From Chersky-840 sp963848335 (GTDB lineage: Bacteria > Actinomycetota > Acidimicrobiia > Acidimicrobiales > UBA8190): a DNA stretch of 64,000 nt. Shown in pieces: positions 25,901 through 34,929 of the stretch (positions within the stretch are counted from its first letter, which is position 1; each line of letters opens with the position of its first letter). The stretch lies in contig CAWKDD010000006.1 in assembly GCA_963848335.1 (NCBI GenBank), positions 124,001 through 188,000 on the forward strand. Direction: 5' to 3'. A program made the position numbers and the translations under genes. The notes beneath the pieces are model-generated. The model saw only the letters and a list, made by a program, of their open reading frames with translations. It was not told the DNA's origin and ran no database searches.

Positions 25901-25903
25901 TGC

Positions 25904-25927
25904 GACGTCGGGCCCGAGCCCGACGTC
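25904..25927. terminator. Perfect hairpin between convergent genes
   Basis: Stem GACGTCGGGC / GCCCGACGTC with loop CCGA, four bases after the YCII stop and overlapping the SnoaL-like stop at 25926. It probably ends transcription from both sides, although no T-run is present. Confidence 0.7.
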
Positions 25928-26426
25928 AGGACCACGGCAGGATCTCGAGCTGGGCGCTCGGGTCGTAGTACAGCTCCTGCTGGGCGATGAGCGCGTCGCG
26001 GTAGCGGTACACCACGACGTAGGTCGAACGCAGGCGCACCGCCCGCATGTCGAAGTCGAAGTGCACCCGCACGTACGCGGCGGGGTCGGTGCCACCGCCG
26101 GTGTCATCGACTCTGCCGCGCCTGGCGGCTCTGACGCCCTTGACCCCCGGTCCGGAGTCGCCACCTGACCCGGGGATCAGCGCCCGCTCGTCCACCTGGT
26201 AGGAGATGTCAGACAGCCCCGTGATCGTCACCTGGATGAACTCGAGTGTCTGGTCGAGCCCCACGATGCGCGAGGGCCAGCCGAAGAGGCGGGTCGTGGG
26301 GCTGACGTAGACGACGTCGGGTTGGTACAGAGACTTCGCCAGCGAGATGTCGCCCTGGGCGAAGGCGGCCGCGAACCGCTTCTCCTGAGCGTCGATCACC
26401 GCCAGCGAAAGAGGAGATCGCCTCAC
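25926..26426 (-). CDS. SnoaL/NTF2-like (DUF4440-type) protein
   Basis: 166 residues. The N-terminal half (VIDAQEKRFAAAFAQGDISL, then YQPDVVYVSPTTRLFGWPSR) and the C-terminal strand (STYVVVYRYRDALIAQQELY) fit the cone-shaped NTF2-like fold. A Gly/Arg-rich insertion lies near residues 105-125. Such proteins act as isomerases, cyclases or binding domains; no catalytic pair is certain here. Overlaps apt by four bases, last gene of the operon. Confidence 0.75.
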   Translation of the reverse strand: MRRSPLSLAVIDAQEKRFAAAFAQGDISLAKSLYQPDVVYVSPTTRLFGWPSRIVGLDQTLEFIQVTITGLSDISYQVDERALIPGSGGDSGPGVKGVRAARRGRVDDTGGGTDPAAYVRVHFDFDMRAVRLRSTYVVVYRYRDALIAQQELYYDPSAQLEILPWS

Positions 26427-26977
26427 ACCGACAAAAGGACGTGCAGGTCGAGACCGTCGAGCCGGGCACGGCCCTCGAGCGCGGCCAGCTCCAGCAGCGC
26501 CGCCACCCCCACGACGACGGCGCCGGCCCGACGCAGGACCGAGGCCGTGGCCAGAAGGGTGCCGCCCGTGGCGATGACGTCGTCGACGATGAGGACGCGG
26601 TCACCGGGCCCCACGGCGTCGATGTGCAACTCCAAGGTGGCCTCGCCGTACTCGAGCACGTACGCCTCGGCCATGGTGGCGGCGGGGAGCTTTCCGACCT
26701 TGCGCACCGGGACCAGGCCCGTGCCCAGGGCGTAGGCCACCGGGGCACCGAGGATGAAACCTCGAGCCTCGATGGCGGCCACCGTGTCCACCTTGCCGGC
26801 GAAGGGCGCCGCCAACCACGCCACCGCGTCCGCGAACCCGGCGGCGTCGGCGAGAACCGGGGTGATGTCCTTGAACGTCACGCCGGGATGGGGGAATCCC
26901 ACCACGTCTCGCACGAGCGCCCCCACACGTTCCCGCACCGCGTCGTCGTCGACGGGTCCGGACGTCACCGCCGGCAT
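26423..26977 (-). CDS. apt: Adenine phosphoribosyltransferase
   Basis: Makes AMP from adenine and PRPP (purine salvage, cytoplasm). 184 residues. IEARGFILGAPVAYALG near residue 70 and the PRPP loop VLIVDDVIATGGTL at residues 128-141 are diagnostic. GVTFKDITPVLADAAGF near residue 33 is the usual apt N-terminal motif. In actinobacteria apt usually sits by relA/secDF; here it is embedded in a catabolic operon between a membrane protein (stop abuts its ATG) and a SnoaL-like gene. Confidence 0.95.
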   Translation of the reverse strand: MPAVTSGPVDDDAVRERVGALVRDVVGFPHPGVTFKDITPVLADAAGFADAVAWLAAPFAGKVDTVAAIEARGFILGAPVAYALGTGLVPVRKVGKLPAATMAEAYVLEYGEATLELHIDAVGPGDRVLIVDDVIATGGTLLATASVLRRAGAVVVGVAALLELAALEGRARLDGLDLHVLLSV

Positions 26978-27394
26978 CTAGGACGTCGGGGCGGCGGCGG
27001 GCTCGGGCATATCGGCGCCCGGTGCCAATGCGGCGACGGTGCCGAGGGCGGCGAACGTCGAGCCGAGCAGCGCCACCACGAGACGCCCCCAGATGGGAAG
27101 ATCGCGCCCTCGCAGGGCCGCCACCGCGTCCCAGGTGTCACAGCCCGCCCCGAGGAGCAGGGCACTGGTGACGGATTCGGGCCGGTCCTCTCGCAGGGCC
27201 TGCAACAGCACCACGCCGAGGGCGACGTCGCGGCCGCCGAAGATCCGGCTCATGAATCGCACGCTGGGGCGCTTGGCCTCCACCCCCAGGTACAGCCTCG
27301 ATCCCGCCGACGGCGACACCATGAGCCCGAGGCCGAAGGCGATGCGACCCATGGCGATCAGGTAGGGGATCCGTCGGCGCAGGTCGTCGTTCAC
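26978..27394 (-). CDS. Small membrane protein, DUF4267-like
   Basis: 138 residues with about four hydrophobic segments (RIAFGLGLMVSPSAGSRLYL, then GGRDVALGVVLLQAL, SALLLGAGCDTWDAVAAL, GRLVVALLGSTFAALGTVAAL). GGRD followed by GCDTWDA resembles DUF4267 proteins. GTG 27394 overlaps the amidohydrolase stop as GTGA. Function unknown. Confidence 0.75.
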   Translation of the reverse strand: MNDDLRRRIPYLIAMGRIAFGLGLMVSPSAGSRLYLGVEAKRPSVRFMSRIFGGRDVALGVVLLQALREDRPESVTSALLLGAGCDTWDAVAALRGRDLPIWGRLVVALLGSTFAALGTVAALAPGADMPEPAAAPTS

Positions 27395-28641
27395 CGGCCC
27401 AGGTTAGCGGTACAGCCAGCGCGGCTCGACCTCGCCGAGGGCGGAGCCACGGGAAGTCCGTACAGCGCGGCGGCGTTGGCGCCGGCGATCAGGCGCTGGT
27501 CGGCGGGGGGAAGCCCGGCGATGGCCTCCGCCAGCTCACGGGTGACCCCGGGGAACACGGCGTCGGGATGGGGGTAGTCCGAGGCCCACACGATGCGGTC
27601 CGCCCCGCACAGGGGCGAGCGGGCCGTGAAGGCCAGCGTGGACTCGTCGGGGTCGAAGCTGATCCAGCACTGGCGCCGGAAGTACTCCGAGGGCTCCCTC
27701 GTCAGTTGCGGGACGTCCCACCCGAAGATCTCGTAGTGGTGGTCGAGGCGCTCCAGCCACGGCACGAGCCACCCCCCGCCCGCCTCCAGGAAGACGATGC
27801 GCAGGTCGGGGAAGCGCTCGCACACCCCGCCGGCGAGCAGGAAGGTCATCGAGTTCATCATGTCGAAGGGATTGGCGATGGCCTGGGTGAAGAAGATGTT
27901 GTCGATGGCGACGGTCCCGGTTTGGTCGGGAAGCGGTCGCGCCGAGCTCCGCAGCCTGTTGATGCGCAGGCCCACACACGCACCGGGGAGATCCGCGGCC
28001 AGGAACGGGTGCAGGCCCACCGGCATGCCCGTGTCCGACGCCGCGCTCCACAGGGGGTCGTAGACCCGGTCGGAGAACGGTCGCCAGTCCGAGGTGGGGT
28101 TGGGGCGCAGGAACACCCCCACGATCCCCGGCAGGTCCGCCACCCGACGGATCTCGGCCGCGGCGAGGCCGATGTCCTGCTGGGGAAGCACCGCCACCCC
28201 GAACAGCCGTCCTCCACTGGCCCGGGTGTGCTCCGACAGCCAGTCGTTGTAGGCGGCGCACATCACGGCCGCGAATTCGACGTCGGGATGCCCCTGGATC
28301 CCCAGCAACAGGGTGGGGTAGAGCACGGACCGGTCGATGCCGTCGGTGTCCATGTCCACCAGGCGCGCCGGCGCGTCCCAGGCGGCCGGGCGCACCTCGG
28401 TGTACCGCAGCTCCCCGCGCTGGGCCCGGTCACGGTCGTCGGCGGACATGCCGGCCGTCCCCGCCAACGACAGAAAATTGGCGAGGTTGCGGGTGCCGTC
28501 CATGACGGCCCACTCCCGTCCCCGGTCGTCGACCTCGATGTGCCAGACGCGGTCCTCGAACCCCTTGGGGGCGAAGTCCCGGAACCCGTCAGGGTGCTCG
28601 AGCACGTGCCCGTCGGCGTCGATGTAGTCGAGCCCCGGCAT
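27391..28641 (-). CDS. Amidohydrolase-2 (ACMSD-like) family protein
   Basis: 416 residues, TIM-barrel metal-dependent hydrolase or decarboxylase. Metal-site motifs: DYIDADGHVLEHPDGF at the N-terminus, GLHPF in the middle and WASDYPHPDAVFPGV near the C-terminus. ATG 28641 has GAGGAAGGAG upstream; an ATG at 28692 overlapping the upstream stop (ATGA) would add 17 residues. Second of two adjacent paralogues. The family includes decarboxylases and C-C hydrolases acting on aromatic or cyclic acids. Confidence 0.88.
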   Translation of the reverse strand: MPGLDYIDADGHVLEHPDGFRDFAPKGFEDRVWHIEVDDRGREWAVMDGTRNLANFLSLAGTAGMSADDRDRAQRGELRYTEVRPAAWDAPARLVDMDTDGIDRSVLYPTLLLGIQGHPDVEFAAVMCAAYNDWLSEHTRASGGRLFGVAVLPQQDIGLAAAEIRRVADLPGIVGVFLRPNPTSDWRPFSDRVYDPLWSAASDTGMPVGLHPFLAADLPGACVGLRINRLRSSARPLPDQTGTVAIDNIFFTQAIANPFDMMNSMTFLLAGGVCERFPDLRIVFLEAGGGWLVPWLERLDHHYEIFGWDVPQLTREPSEYFRRQCWISFDPDESTLAFTARSPLCGADRIVWASDYPHPDAVFPGVTRELAEAIAGLPPADQRLIAGANAAALYGLPVAPPSARSSRAGCTANLGR

Positions 28642-28688
28642 GACTGCTCCTTCCTCGGCGTCCTGGGCGGCCCCTCCCACCGTGGTGG

Positions 28689-29777
28689 TCATCGGGGTAG
28701 GTTGTAGAAGTCCTGGGCGTTGCCCGCCGCCACCCGGGCCAGCGCCTCGGGTGCCATCCGACCCTCGGCATGCTCCTTGAGCTCGGTGGAGGCGCGGGGC
28801 CAGGCCCCGTCCCAGTGCGGGTAGTCGCTGGCGAACATCACGCACCGGTCGCCGAGCAGGTCCACCACGCACGGCAGTGCGTCCTCGTCGGGCTCACAGG
28901 TCACCACGACGTTCCCCGACGCCACGTAGTGCGCCGGCGGGTGCTGCCAGCCGTCGGGGATCCAGTCGCCGCGAGATTCGAAGTGCTCGCCCAATCGCTC
29001 GACGAACCACGGCAGCCACCCCGACCCCGCCTCCAAGAAGGCCACCCGCAGTGTGGGATGGCGGTCGAACACCCCCCCGCTCACCAGAGCCGTCATGGCG
29101 AACATCTGGTCGAAGGGGAAGCTGACGCAGTGCACCTGGATGTAATTGTCGAAGCGGTCCACCCCGATCTTGGGCAGGTGGATCCCGGGGGCACCGTGGA
29201 CCCCCAGGGGCATGTCGAGGGAGGCGGCGGCCGCATAGAACCGGTCCATGTCGGGGTGGTCGAGATTCCGGTCCTTGAGCGCGGGCGGGACGATCGTGGC
29301 CACCAACCCGAGGTCCCTGGCCTCCTCCATGACCTTCACGGCCTCCTCGCCGTGCTCGATGGGCACCACGGCCACCCCGTGCAGGCGCCCCCCGCTCTTG
29401 GCGCAGAATTCCGACACCCAGCGGTTGTACAGACGGGCGACCCCGGCCCCGAGCACGGGGTCCTGGAGGGTCGGCACGCACAGGCCGAAGCTCGGGAACA
29501 GCACCATCTCGTCGATGCCGTCGGTGTCGGCGTTGGCCAGCACCCCCTCCACCGTCGCCGGATCGACCCCCGGGGCCGTCGTCAGACCGTGCTGGGGCGG
29601 GCACCCCGCGCCCGGGCCCTCGTACTGCGGATAGGGACGCCCCTCGACCAGCACCCCGAGCTTGGTGTCGCTGCGCAGCGTCACGTGCTCGGGAAAGCGC
29701 TGTAACAATTCGGCGAAGAACTCCGAGGGCTCCACCGCATGGGCATCGGCGTCGACCACGCGCAGGTCCGTCGCCAT
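28689..29777 (-). CDS. Amidohydrolase-2 (ACMSD-like) family protein
   Basis: 362 residues. Motifs RVVDADAHAVEPSEFF, LGVHGAPG, AFLEAGSGWLPWFVERL and MFASDYPHWDGAWP mark the metal site and barrel end. ATG 29777 shares a base with the upstream stop (TGATG) and has GGAGG upstream, so it is coupled to the alcohol dehydrogenase. Substrate unknown; it differs enough from the gene at 27391 to suggest different substrates. Confidence 0.9.
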   Translation of the reverse strand: MATDLRVVDADAHAVEPSEFFAELLQRFPEHVTLRSDTKLGVLVEGRPYPQYEGPGAGCPPQHGLTTAPGVDPATVEGVLANADTDGIDEMVLFPSFGLCVPTLQDPVLGAGVARLYNRWVSEFCAKSGGRLHGVAVVPIEHGEEAVKVMEEARDLGLVATIVPPALKDRNLDHPDMDRFYAAAASLDMPLGVHGAPGIHLPKIGVDRFDNYIQVHCVSFPFDQMFAMTALVSGGVFDRHPTLRVAFLEAGSGWLPWFVERLGEHFESRGDWIPDGWQHPPAHYVASGNVVVTCEPDEDALPCVVDLLGDRCVMFASDYPHWDGAWPRASTELKEHAEGRMAPEALARVAAGNAQDFYNLPR

Positions 29778-30907
29778 CAGCCGTTCCTCCCGCCCGCGGC
29801 GGTCTCTCCGTAGACGATCACGCTTCTCGCCACCTCCCCCGCCTCCATGGCCCGGAAGGCGTCGTTCACGTCCTCGAGCCCGATCCGCCTGGTCACGAGG
29901 CCCTCGGCGTCGATCGCTCCCTGGCGCACCAGGTCCACCAGCACGGGGAAGTCGCGGTCCGCGTCGGTCGAGCCGTACACGCAGCCGATGACCGTCTTGG
30001 CGTCGACGAACAGCTCGAAGGCGGAGAACGACACCGTCTCCGCCGGCGACCCCGCGCCGACGAGCACCGCCGTTCCTCCGCGCCGCACCATCATGAAGGC
30101 ACTGCGTATGGTCTCGGCCCGGCCCACCACCTCGAAGCCGAAATCGACTCCCCGTCCCCCGGTGTAGGCCCGCACCGCGGCGACGGCGTCCTCGGCCGAC
30201 GAGTCCACCACCGCCGTGGCGCCCATGGACTTGGCCGTATCGAGCTTCGAGGCCACGTGGTCGACGGCGACGATGGTGGCGGCGCCGGCCAGACGGGCCC
30301 CTTGGACCACCGACAGGCCCACCCCACCGCAGCCGACGACGGCAACGCTGGAGCCCGGGGTCACGTGGGCGGTGTGCCACACCGCGCCCACGCCCGTGGC
30401 CAACGCACACCCCACCAACGCGGCCAGCTCCAAGGGGACCGAGGGGTCGACGCGCACCACCTCCCCTTCGGGCACGAGGGTCTCCTCACCAAAGGTTGCG
30501 GTCCCGAGCCCCCGTACCAGCGGAGTTCCCCCCACCGTGGCGTACGCGCCGGACAGGGACTCGGCCAGGCCCACCTCGCACAACATGGCCTGACCCGACA
30601 GGCACCAGAAGCACCGTCGGCACGCCGGCATCCAGGTCAGCACCACATGGTCGCCCGGTGCCACGCGTGTGACCGCTTCGCCCACCTCGACGACGACGCC
30701 GGCGCCCTCGTGGCCGAGCACCGTCGGGAACATGAACGGGATCGTCCCCTTCTGGACCGACAGGTCGGAGTGGCAGACCCCGCTGGCCGCCATCTTCACC
30801 CGCACGTCGTGGGGGCCCGTCGGTGCCAGCTCGATCTCCTCGATGACGAAGGGGGCGCCGACCTCGTGCACGACCGCGGCGCGCACGGTACGACCGGATC
30901 CGCTCAC
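29777..30907 (-). CDS. Zinc-containing alcohol dehydrogenase (class III-like MDR)
   Basis: 376 residues. Catalytic zinc ligands in AASGVCHSDLSVQKG (Cys) and FPTVLGHEGAGVVVEVG (His, Glu); structural zinc cluster CRRCFWCLSGQAMLC; Rossmann motif VAVVGCGGVGLSVVQGARLA. The build resembles NDMA-dependent and glutathione-type class III enzymes. GTG 30907 overlaps the upstream stop as GTGA. With the aldehyde dehydrogenase upstream it could take an alcohol to an acid. Confidence 0.92.
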   Translation of the reverse strand: MSGSGRTVRAAVVHEVGAPFVIEEIELAPTGPHDVRVKMAASGVCHSDLSVQKGTIPFMFPTVLGHEGAGVVVEVGEAVTRVAPGDHVVLTWMPACRRCFWCLSGQAMLCEVGLAESLSGAYATVGGTPLVRGLGTATFGEETLVPEGEVVRVDPSVPLELAALVGCALATGVGAVWHTAHVTPGSSVAVVGCGGVGLSVVQGARLAGAATIVAVDHVASKLDTAKSMGATAVVDSSAEDAVAAVRAYTGGRGVDFGFEVVGRAETIRSAFMMVRRGGTAVLVGAGSPAETVSFSAFELFVDAKTVIGCVYGSTDADRDFPVLVDLVRQGAIDAEGLVTRRIGLEDVNDAFRAMEAGEVARSVIVYGETAAGGRNG

Positions 30908-32631
30908 CGGGCCCTCGCCCCCGCCCTCACGGTGTCGGTGTCCACTCCCGAGCGCAGGACCGTGCCGGGCACGGCTCCGGTGAACTCGCCCGATCTCACG
31001 ATCTCCGTGCCGTTCACGATCACGTGCTCGATCCCGACACCCTCGGCATACAAACGGCTGGCGCCGCCGGGAAGGTCGTCCCTGGTCCTTTCGGGCCCGT
31101 GCCCGATGCGCTCGGGATCGAGCACCACGATGTCCGCCCACCAACCTTGCGCCAGCCGTCCCCGCTCCCGGAGCCCGTAGAGCCGGGCGGGCACGTCGGT
31201 CAGTTGGCGGACCGCCTCCTCCCACGACAACAGGTTCCGGGCCCGCACTCCGTCGCCGAGCATCGACGTGGAGTAGATGGCCCCGCACATCATGTCGAGG
31301 TGCGCCCCGGCGTCGGACCCTCCCACCACCGTGCGCGGGTCCAGCCACACCTTGGCCCGAAGCTCCCAGTCCGCTTCCGACTCGCCGATGGGCGGGCGCA
31401 GCCCCGTCCGAAGGTTGTCGGCGATCACGACGTCGAGCAGCGCGTCGAACGGCTCCTTGCCCGTCTCCTTGGCGACCGACCCCACCGACCTTCCCTCGTA
31501 GGGTGCGTTGACGGCCGCGAACGTCTCGTCGACGACCAGGTTCTCCCAGCGAGCCAGGGCGCCGATGATCCCGGCCTCCTTGGACTTGGCGCCGGCATCG
31601 AGGCGGGCACGCGCCTCGGGGTCCGAGAGCACCTTCATGCGCTCGGGGACCGGGAGGGCGAACATCTCGGCCCATCCCGGCAGGCTGTCGAGGATGGCAC
31701 CGGGATCGAAGCACAACCGCAGCTTCATGGTGTGAGGCAACGTGAGCGCCACCACGGTGGCGCCGCGCTCGGACGCGGCGGTCGACGCGGCCAGCTGGTG
31801 GATGAGCCCGTCGGGGTTGAGGGCCGATACCCCGAGGACGTTCCAGTTGGCGGGGCGGTCGGCCAGCAGCGACAGGGTCGCCATCAGGTCCACCTCGTCC
31901 TCGCTGAACCCGTTGAGGCACCCCGGGACGATGAGCTCGAGGGTGGTGCCCTGATGCGTCGACAAGACGGCGCACAGCGCTTCGAGCTCGGACCGGGACG
32001 CGGCCCGAGAGGGCACGGGCATGCCGTCGCCGTCGTTGTGGGTCGGGGCCTGCGACGTCGAGAACCCGAGCGCGCCCTCCTCCAGGGACCGGGCCAGCAC
32101 CGACCCCATGGCCTGGACCTGGTCGGCCGAGGCAACGGCGCCGACGGCGTCGTCCCCCATCACCGAGCGACGCACCGCCGAATGGCCGACGAGGAACCCC
32201 GCGTTCACGGCGACGGAACCGTCGAGCCGGCCGAGCCACTCGCCGAAGGAGTTCCAGGACCAGTCGAGGCACTCGAGAGCGGCGATGGGCATCCCCTCGA
32301 CCCGCGCCATCATGCGCGCCAGGTACCGGGAGTGCTGGGGACCCGCCGGCGCCAGCGAGAACCCGCAGTTGCCGCCGATCACGGTCGTCACCCCGTGCAG
32401 CGGGGACGGGCTGGCGGTCGGGTCCCACGACAGCTGGGCGTCGTAGTGCGTGTGGAGGTCCACGAAGCCCGGCGTCACCAGCAGCCCGTCGGCGTCGATC
32501 TCCCTGGCGGCGGGCTCGTCGGTGTCGCCCATCAGCACCACCCGGCCGTCGCGCACACCCACATCGGCGCGCCGTGACGGGGCACCGGAGCCGTCCACGA
32601 CGGTGCCCCCGCGGATCAGCAGGTCCAGCAT
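30904..32631 (-). CDS. N-acyl-D-amino-acid deacylase/D-aminoacylase-like amidohydrolase
   Basis: 575 residues. LLIRGGTVVDGSGAPSRRAD, then VTPGFVDLHTHYDAQLSWDP (HxH metal site) and GVTTVIGGNCGFSLAPA are family marks; late motifs are GGSDAGAHLDMMCG and RLAQGWWADIVVLDPERIG. The family hydrolyses N-acyl-D-amino acids or related amides. Followed by the GTGA-coupled alcohol dehydrogenase. Many actinobacterial members lie in lipid or xenobiotic clusters and their substrates are unproven. Confidence 0.9.
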   Translation of the reverse strand: MLDLLIRGGTVVDGSGAPSRRADVGVRDGRVVLMGDTDEPAAREIDADGLLVTPGFVDLHTHYDAQLSWDPTASPSPLHGVTTVIGGNCGFSLAPAGPQHSRYLARMMARVEGMPIAALECLDWSWNSFGEWLGRLDGSVAVNAGFLVGHSAVRRSVMGDDAVGAVASADQVQAMGSVLARSLEEGALGFSTSQAPTHNDGDGMPVPSRAASRSELEALCAVLSTHQGTTLELIVPGCLNGFSEDEVDLMATLSLLADRPANWNVLGVSALNPDGLIHQLAASTAASERGATVVALTLPHTMKLRLCFDPGAILDSLPGWAEMFALPVPERMKVLSDPEARARLDAGAKSKEAGIIGALARWENLVVDETFAAVNAPYEGRSVGSVAKETGKEPFDALLDVVIADNLRTGLRPPIGESEADWELRAKVWLDPRTVVGGSDAGAHLDMMCGAIYSTSMLGDGVRARNLLSWEEAVRQLTDVPARLYGLRERGRLAQGWWADIVVLDPERIGHGPERTRDDLPGGASRLYAEGVGIEHVIVNGTEIVRSGEFTGAVPGTVLRSGVDTDTVRAGARAR

Positions 32632-32668
32632 GGACGCTTCTCTCGTGCCGGGGCGCGGCCGGGGCCCC

Positions 32669-34132
32669 TCACCGGGCCGGGGCGGGGAACTGGAGGATCG
32701 TCTTGGGGTGGGTGAAGGCGAGCATGCCCTCGGGCCCGAGCTCGAGCCCGTAGCCCGACTGCTTCCATCCCCCGAACGGAGCCCTGTGGTCCATGGCCGC
32801 GGTGCCGTGGTTGTTCACGAACACGGTGCCCGCCTCGAGGCGGCCGGCGATGGCGGCGGCCAACTCCTCGTCACCGGTCCAGATCGACGCGCACAGCCCG
32901 TAGGGCGAGTCGTTGGCGCGGCGCACGGCCTCGTCGACATGGCGATAGCCGAGGACGGGGAGCGCCGGTGCGAACTGTTCCTCGCACACGATCTGCGCCT
33001 CGTCCGGCGCACCCTCGACGATGGCGGGCGAGACGAGATAGCCACCGGCCGACGCGTCTTCCTCCCGTACCCGCGCCGGGCGGTGCACCCGGGCGCCGCG
33101 CTCAGCCGCCTCCTCCAACATGGCCTCCACACGCTGGCGGGCGGCGGGACGGTGGACCGGCCCCATCGTCACTTCGGGGAGGAGACCGTCGCCGACGACC
33201 TCGGTGCCGACCCGGGCCACCAACGCCTCGACCACCGCCCGGACCTTGTCCTCGGGGACATAGAGCCGCTTGATGGCCATGCACACCTGACCCGACGTGA
33301 TGAACGACGCCCCCACGATCTTGTCGACGAGGGCGTCGTCGATGTCGACGTCGGCGGCCACGATGGCGGGGTCGTTGCCGCCGAGCTCGAGCACCACCGG
33401 GCGCACCGCGCTCGAGGCCGCGGCCATCACCGCACGGCCGGTGGGAACGCCCCCGGTGAACGACACCATGTCCACTCCGGGATGGGACACGAGCATCTCG
33501 CCCAGCTCGGGAGCGGGGCCGTTCACGGCGTTGACCACACCCGGCGGCAAGGCGTCGGCCAACGCCGCGGTGACCGCCAGCACCGCACCGGGGCAGAACG
33601 GGGGCGCCTTCACCACGATCGTGTTCCCGGCCAGCAGGGCGGGCAGCACCTTGTTGCCGAGAACCGACACCGGCCAGTTGAAGGGCAGCAGGGCGGCGAC
33701 CACCCCATAGGGCTCGTGCACCACGGTGGTGCGGCGGCCGCCACCGGCGAAGGTCCGGGTGGCCAGGGCCTCGGAGGCCAAGGGCGCGAAGGCGCCCGCC
33801 ATTCCGCCGATGGTGCCGGAGTCGAATTGCGCCTCCCACAGGACCTTGCCGTGCTCGCGGGTGAGGAGGGTGGCCAGATCCTGCGACTCGACGGCCGCCC
33901 CCGCCGCCGACGCCGCCTTGCCCACGAGCTCGGCCCGCTCGTCAGGCGCCATCGCCGCCCACGACGGGGCTGCAGCCCGGGCCGCGGCCACGGCGCGGTC
34001 GAGCTGCGCGGCGGACGCCGAGGGGGCGTCGAGGACCACCTCGGCGGGGCGGACCGGATTGGTCACCGGATAGGTCCCGGCCTCTCCGGGCACAACCCCG
34101 CCGTCGATCACCAGCCCGATCGCGTCGCCCAT
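32669..34132 (-). CDS. Aldehyde dehydrogenase family protein
   Basis: 487 residues. NAD(P)+-dependent oxidation of an aldehyde to an acid. Catalytic Cys284 in FITSGQVCMAIKRL, general base Glu249 in VVLELGGNDPAIV, oxyanion Asn in LPFNWPVSV and the end motif PFGGWKQSGYGLEL. ATG 34132 follows GGGAGGGCGAC; an upstream extension crosses the operator and is rejected. First gene of the eight-gene minus-strand operon and divergent from tetR. Confidence 0.94.
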   Translation of the reverse strand: MGDAIGLVIDGGVVPGEAGTYPVTNPVRPAEVVLDAPSASAAQLDRAVAAARAAAPSWAAMAPDERAELVGKAASAAGAAVESQDLATLLTREHGKVLWEAQFDSGTIGGMAGAFAPLASEALATRTFAGGGRRTTVVHEPYGVVAALLPFNWPVSVLGNKVLPALLAGNTIVVKAPPFCPGAVLAVTAALADALPPGVVNAVNGPAPELGEMLVSHPGVDMVSFTGGVPTGRAVMAAASSAVRPVVLELGGNDPAIVAADVDIDDALVDKIVGASFITSGQVCMAIKRLYVPEDKVRAVVEALVARVGTEVVGDGLLPEVTMGPVHRPAARQRVEAMLEEAAERGARVHRPARVREEDASAGGYLVSPAIVEGAPDEAQIVCEEQFAPALPVLGYRHVDEAVRRANDSPYGLCASIWTGDEELAAAIAGRLEAGTVFVNNHGTAAMDHRAPFGGWKQSGYGLELGPEGMLAFTHPKTILQFPAPAR

Positions 34133-34147
34133 CTGTCGCCCTCCCGT

Positions 34148-34168
34148 CCGGAGAATGCCGTTCTCCGG
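34148..34168. promoter_or_regulatory. 21-bp perfect palindrome between aldehyde dehydrogenase and tetR
   Basis: CCGGAGAA-TGCCG-TTCTCCGG with 8-bp arms, 16 bp from the aldehyde dehydrogenase ATG and 23 bp from the tetR ATG. The probable operator of the adjacent TetR; its sequence is unrelated to the CTGAC-N6-GTCAG sites. Confidence 0.75.
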
Positions 34169-34190
34169 CGGATGATAGTTTCCGATCCCG

Positions 34191-34901
34191 ATGGCGTCAG
34201 GGGCGCGAGACATAGCGGGCGCCGAGCCACCGGCCCGTGCCGTCCGTGCCGTCGGTGCCGACCCGGACGGCCCCGCGGGTGTCGGTGAACCCGGCCTGCG
34301 CTCGCTGCCCGGCGCGCGCGCCCGGCGCGTCGAGGTGACCGTCCGGCTGGTCGAGGCGGCACGCGAGCTCGTGTGGGAGACGGGCGGGCCCAGCTTCACC
34401 GTGACCCAGGTGGTGGCCGCCGCCGGCACGTCGCTCAAGAGCTTCTACCGGTGCTTCTCCGGCAAGGACGACCTGCTCGTGGCGCTCTTCGAGGACGACG
34501 CCCGCCGGGGCGCGGCCGCGCTGGAGTCGATGGTCGACGTCGAGGCCGATCCCCTCGATCGCCTGCGCGTGGTGGTCGTCGGGCTGTTCCGGTTCCTGAC
34601 CGTGGACGGGCGTCTCCCCTATGCCGCCGCGCTCGTGCGCGAGCACCTGCGCCTCGCCGAGTCCCACCCCGACCAGCTCCGGGGTGTCCTGCACCCGTTC
34701 ATGGGGGTCTTCGAGGACGCGCTGAGCGCCGCACAGACCCGCGGGGCGGTGCGCCCCGGGGATGCCCGGCGCGACGCCCGCACGCTGTTCCACCTGGTGC
34801 TCTCCCACCTGCACGCGCTCATCTGTCACCAGATCGAGGAGTCCCCGACCGAGGTCGCCGAGGAGCTGTGGAAGTTCTGCGCGGCGGCGCTGCGCCCGTG
34901 A
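34191..34901 (+). CDS. TetR-family transcriptional regulator
   Basis: 236 residues. About 45 disordered N-terminal residues precede the DNA-binding domain: VTVRLVEAARELVWETGGPS, then FTVTQVVAAAGTSLKSFYRC and FSGKDDLLVALFEDDARRG. The ligand domain contains a conserved LVREHLRLAESHPDQLRGVL helix. Divergent from the aldehyde dehydrogenase operon with a perfect palindrome between them, so it most likely represses that operon and its own transcript, which continues into two amidohydrolases and a synthetase. Confidence 0.9.
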   Translation: MASGARDIAGAEPPARAVRAVGADPDGPAGVGEPGLRSLPGARARRVEVTVRLVEAARELVWETGGPSFTVTQVVAAAGTSLKSFYRCFSGKDDLLVALFEDDARRGAAALESMVDVEADPLDRLRVVVVGLFRFLTVDGRLPYAAALVREHLRLAESHPDQLRGVLHPFMGVFEDALSAAQTRGAVRPGDARRDARTLFHLVLSHLHALICHQIEESPTEVAEELWKFCAAALRP

Positions 34902-34929
34902 AGACGGCCGGTCCCCAAGGAGTGGGGCG

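Noticed and set aside
34148..34168. Treating the tetR palindrome as another copy of CTGAC-N6-GTCAG
   Set aside because: Arms and spacer length differ (CCGGAGAA with 5 bp); kept as a separate operator.
34762..34929. N-terminal extension of the amidohydrolase into tetR
   Set aside because: It reads through tetR in another frame and the sequence before about 34930 is not family-like.
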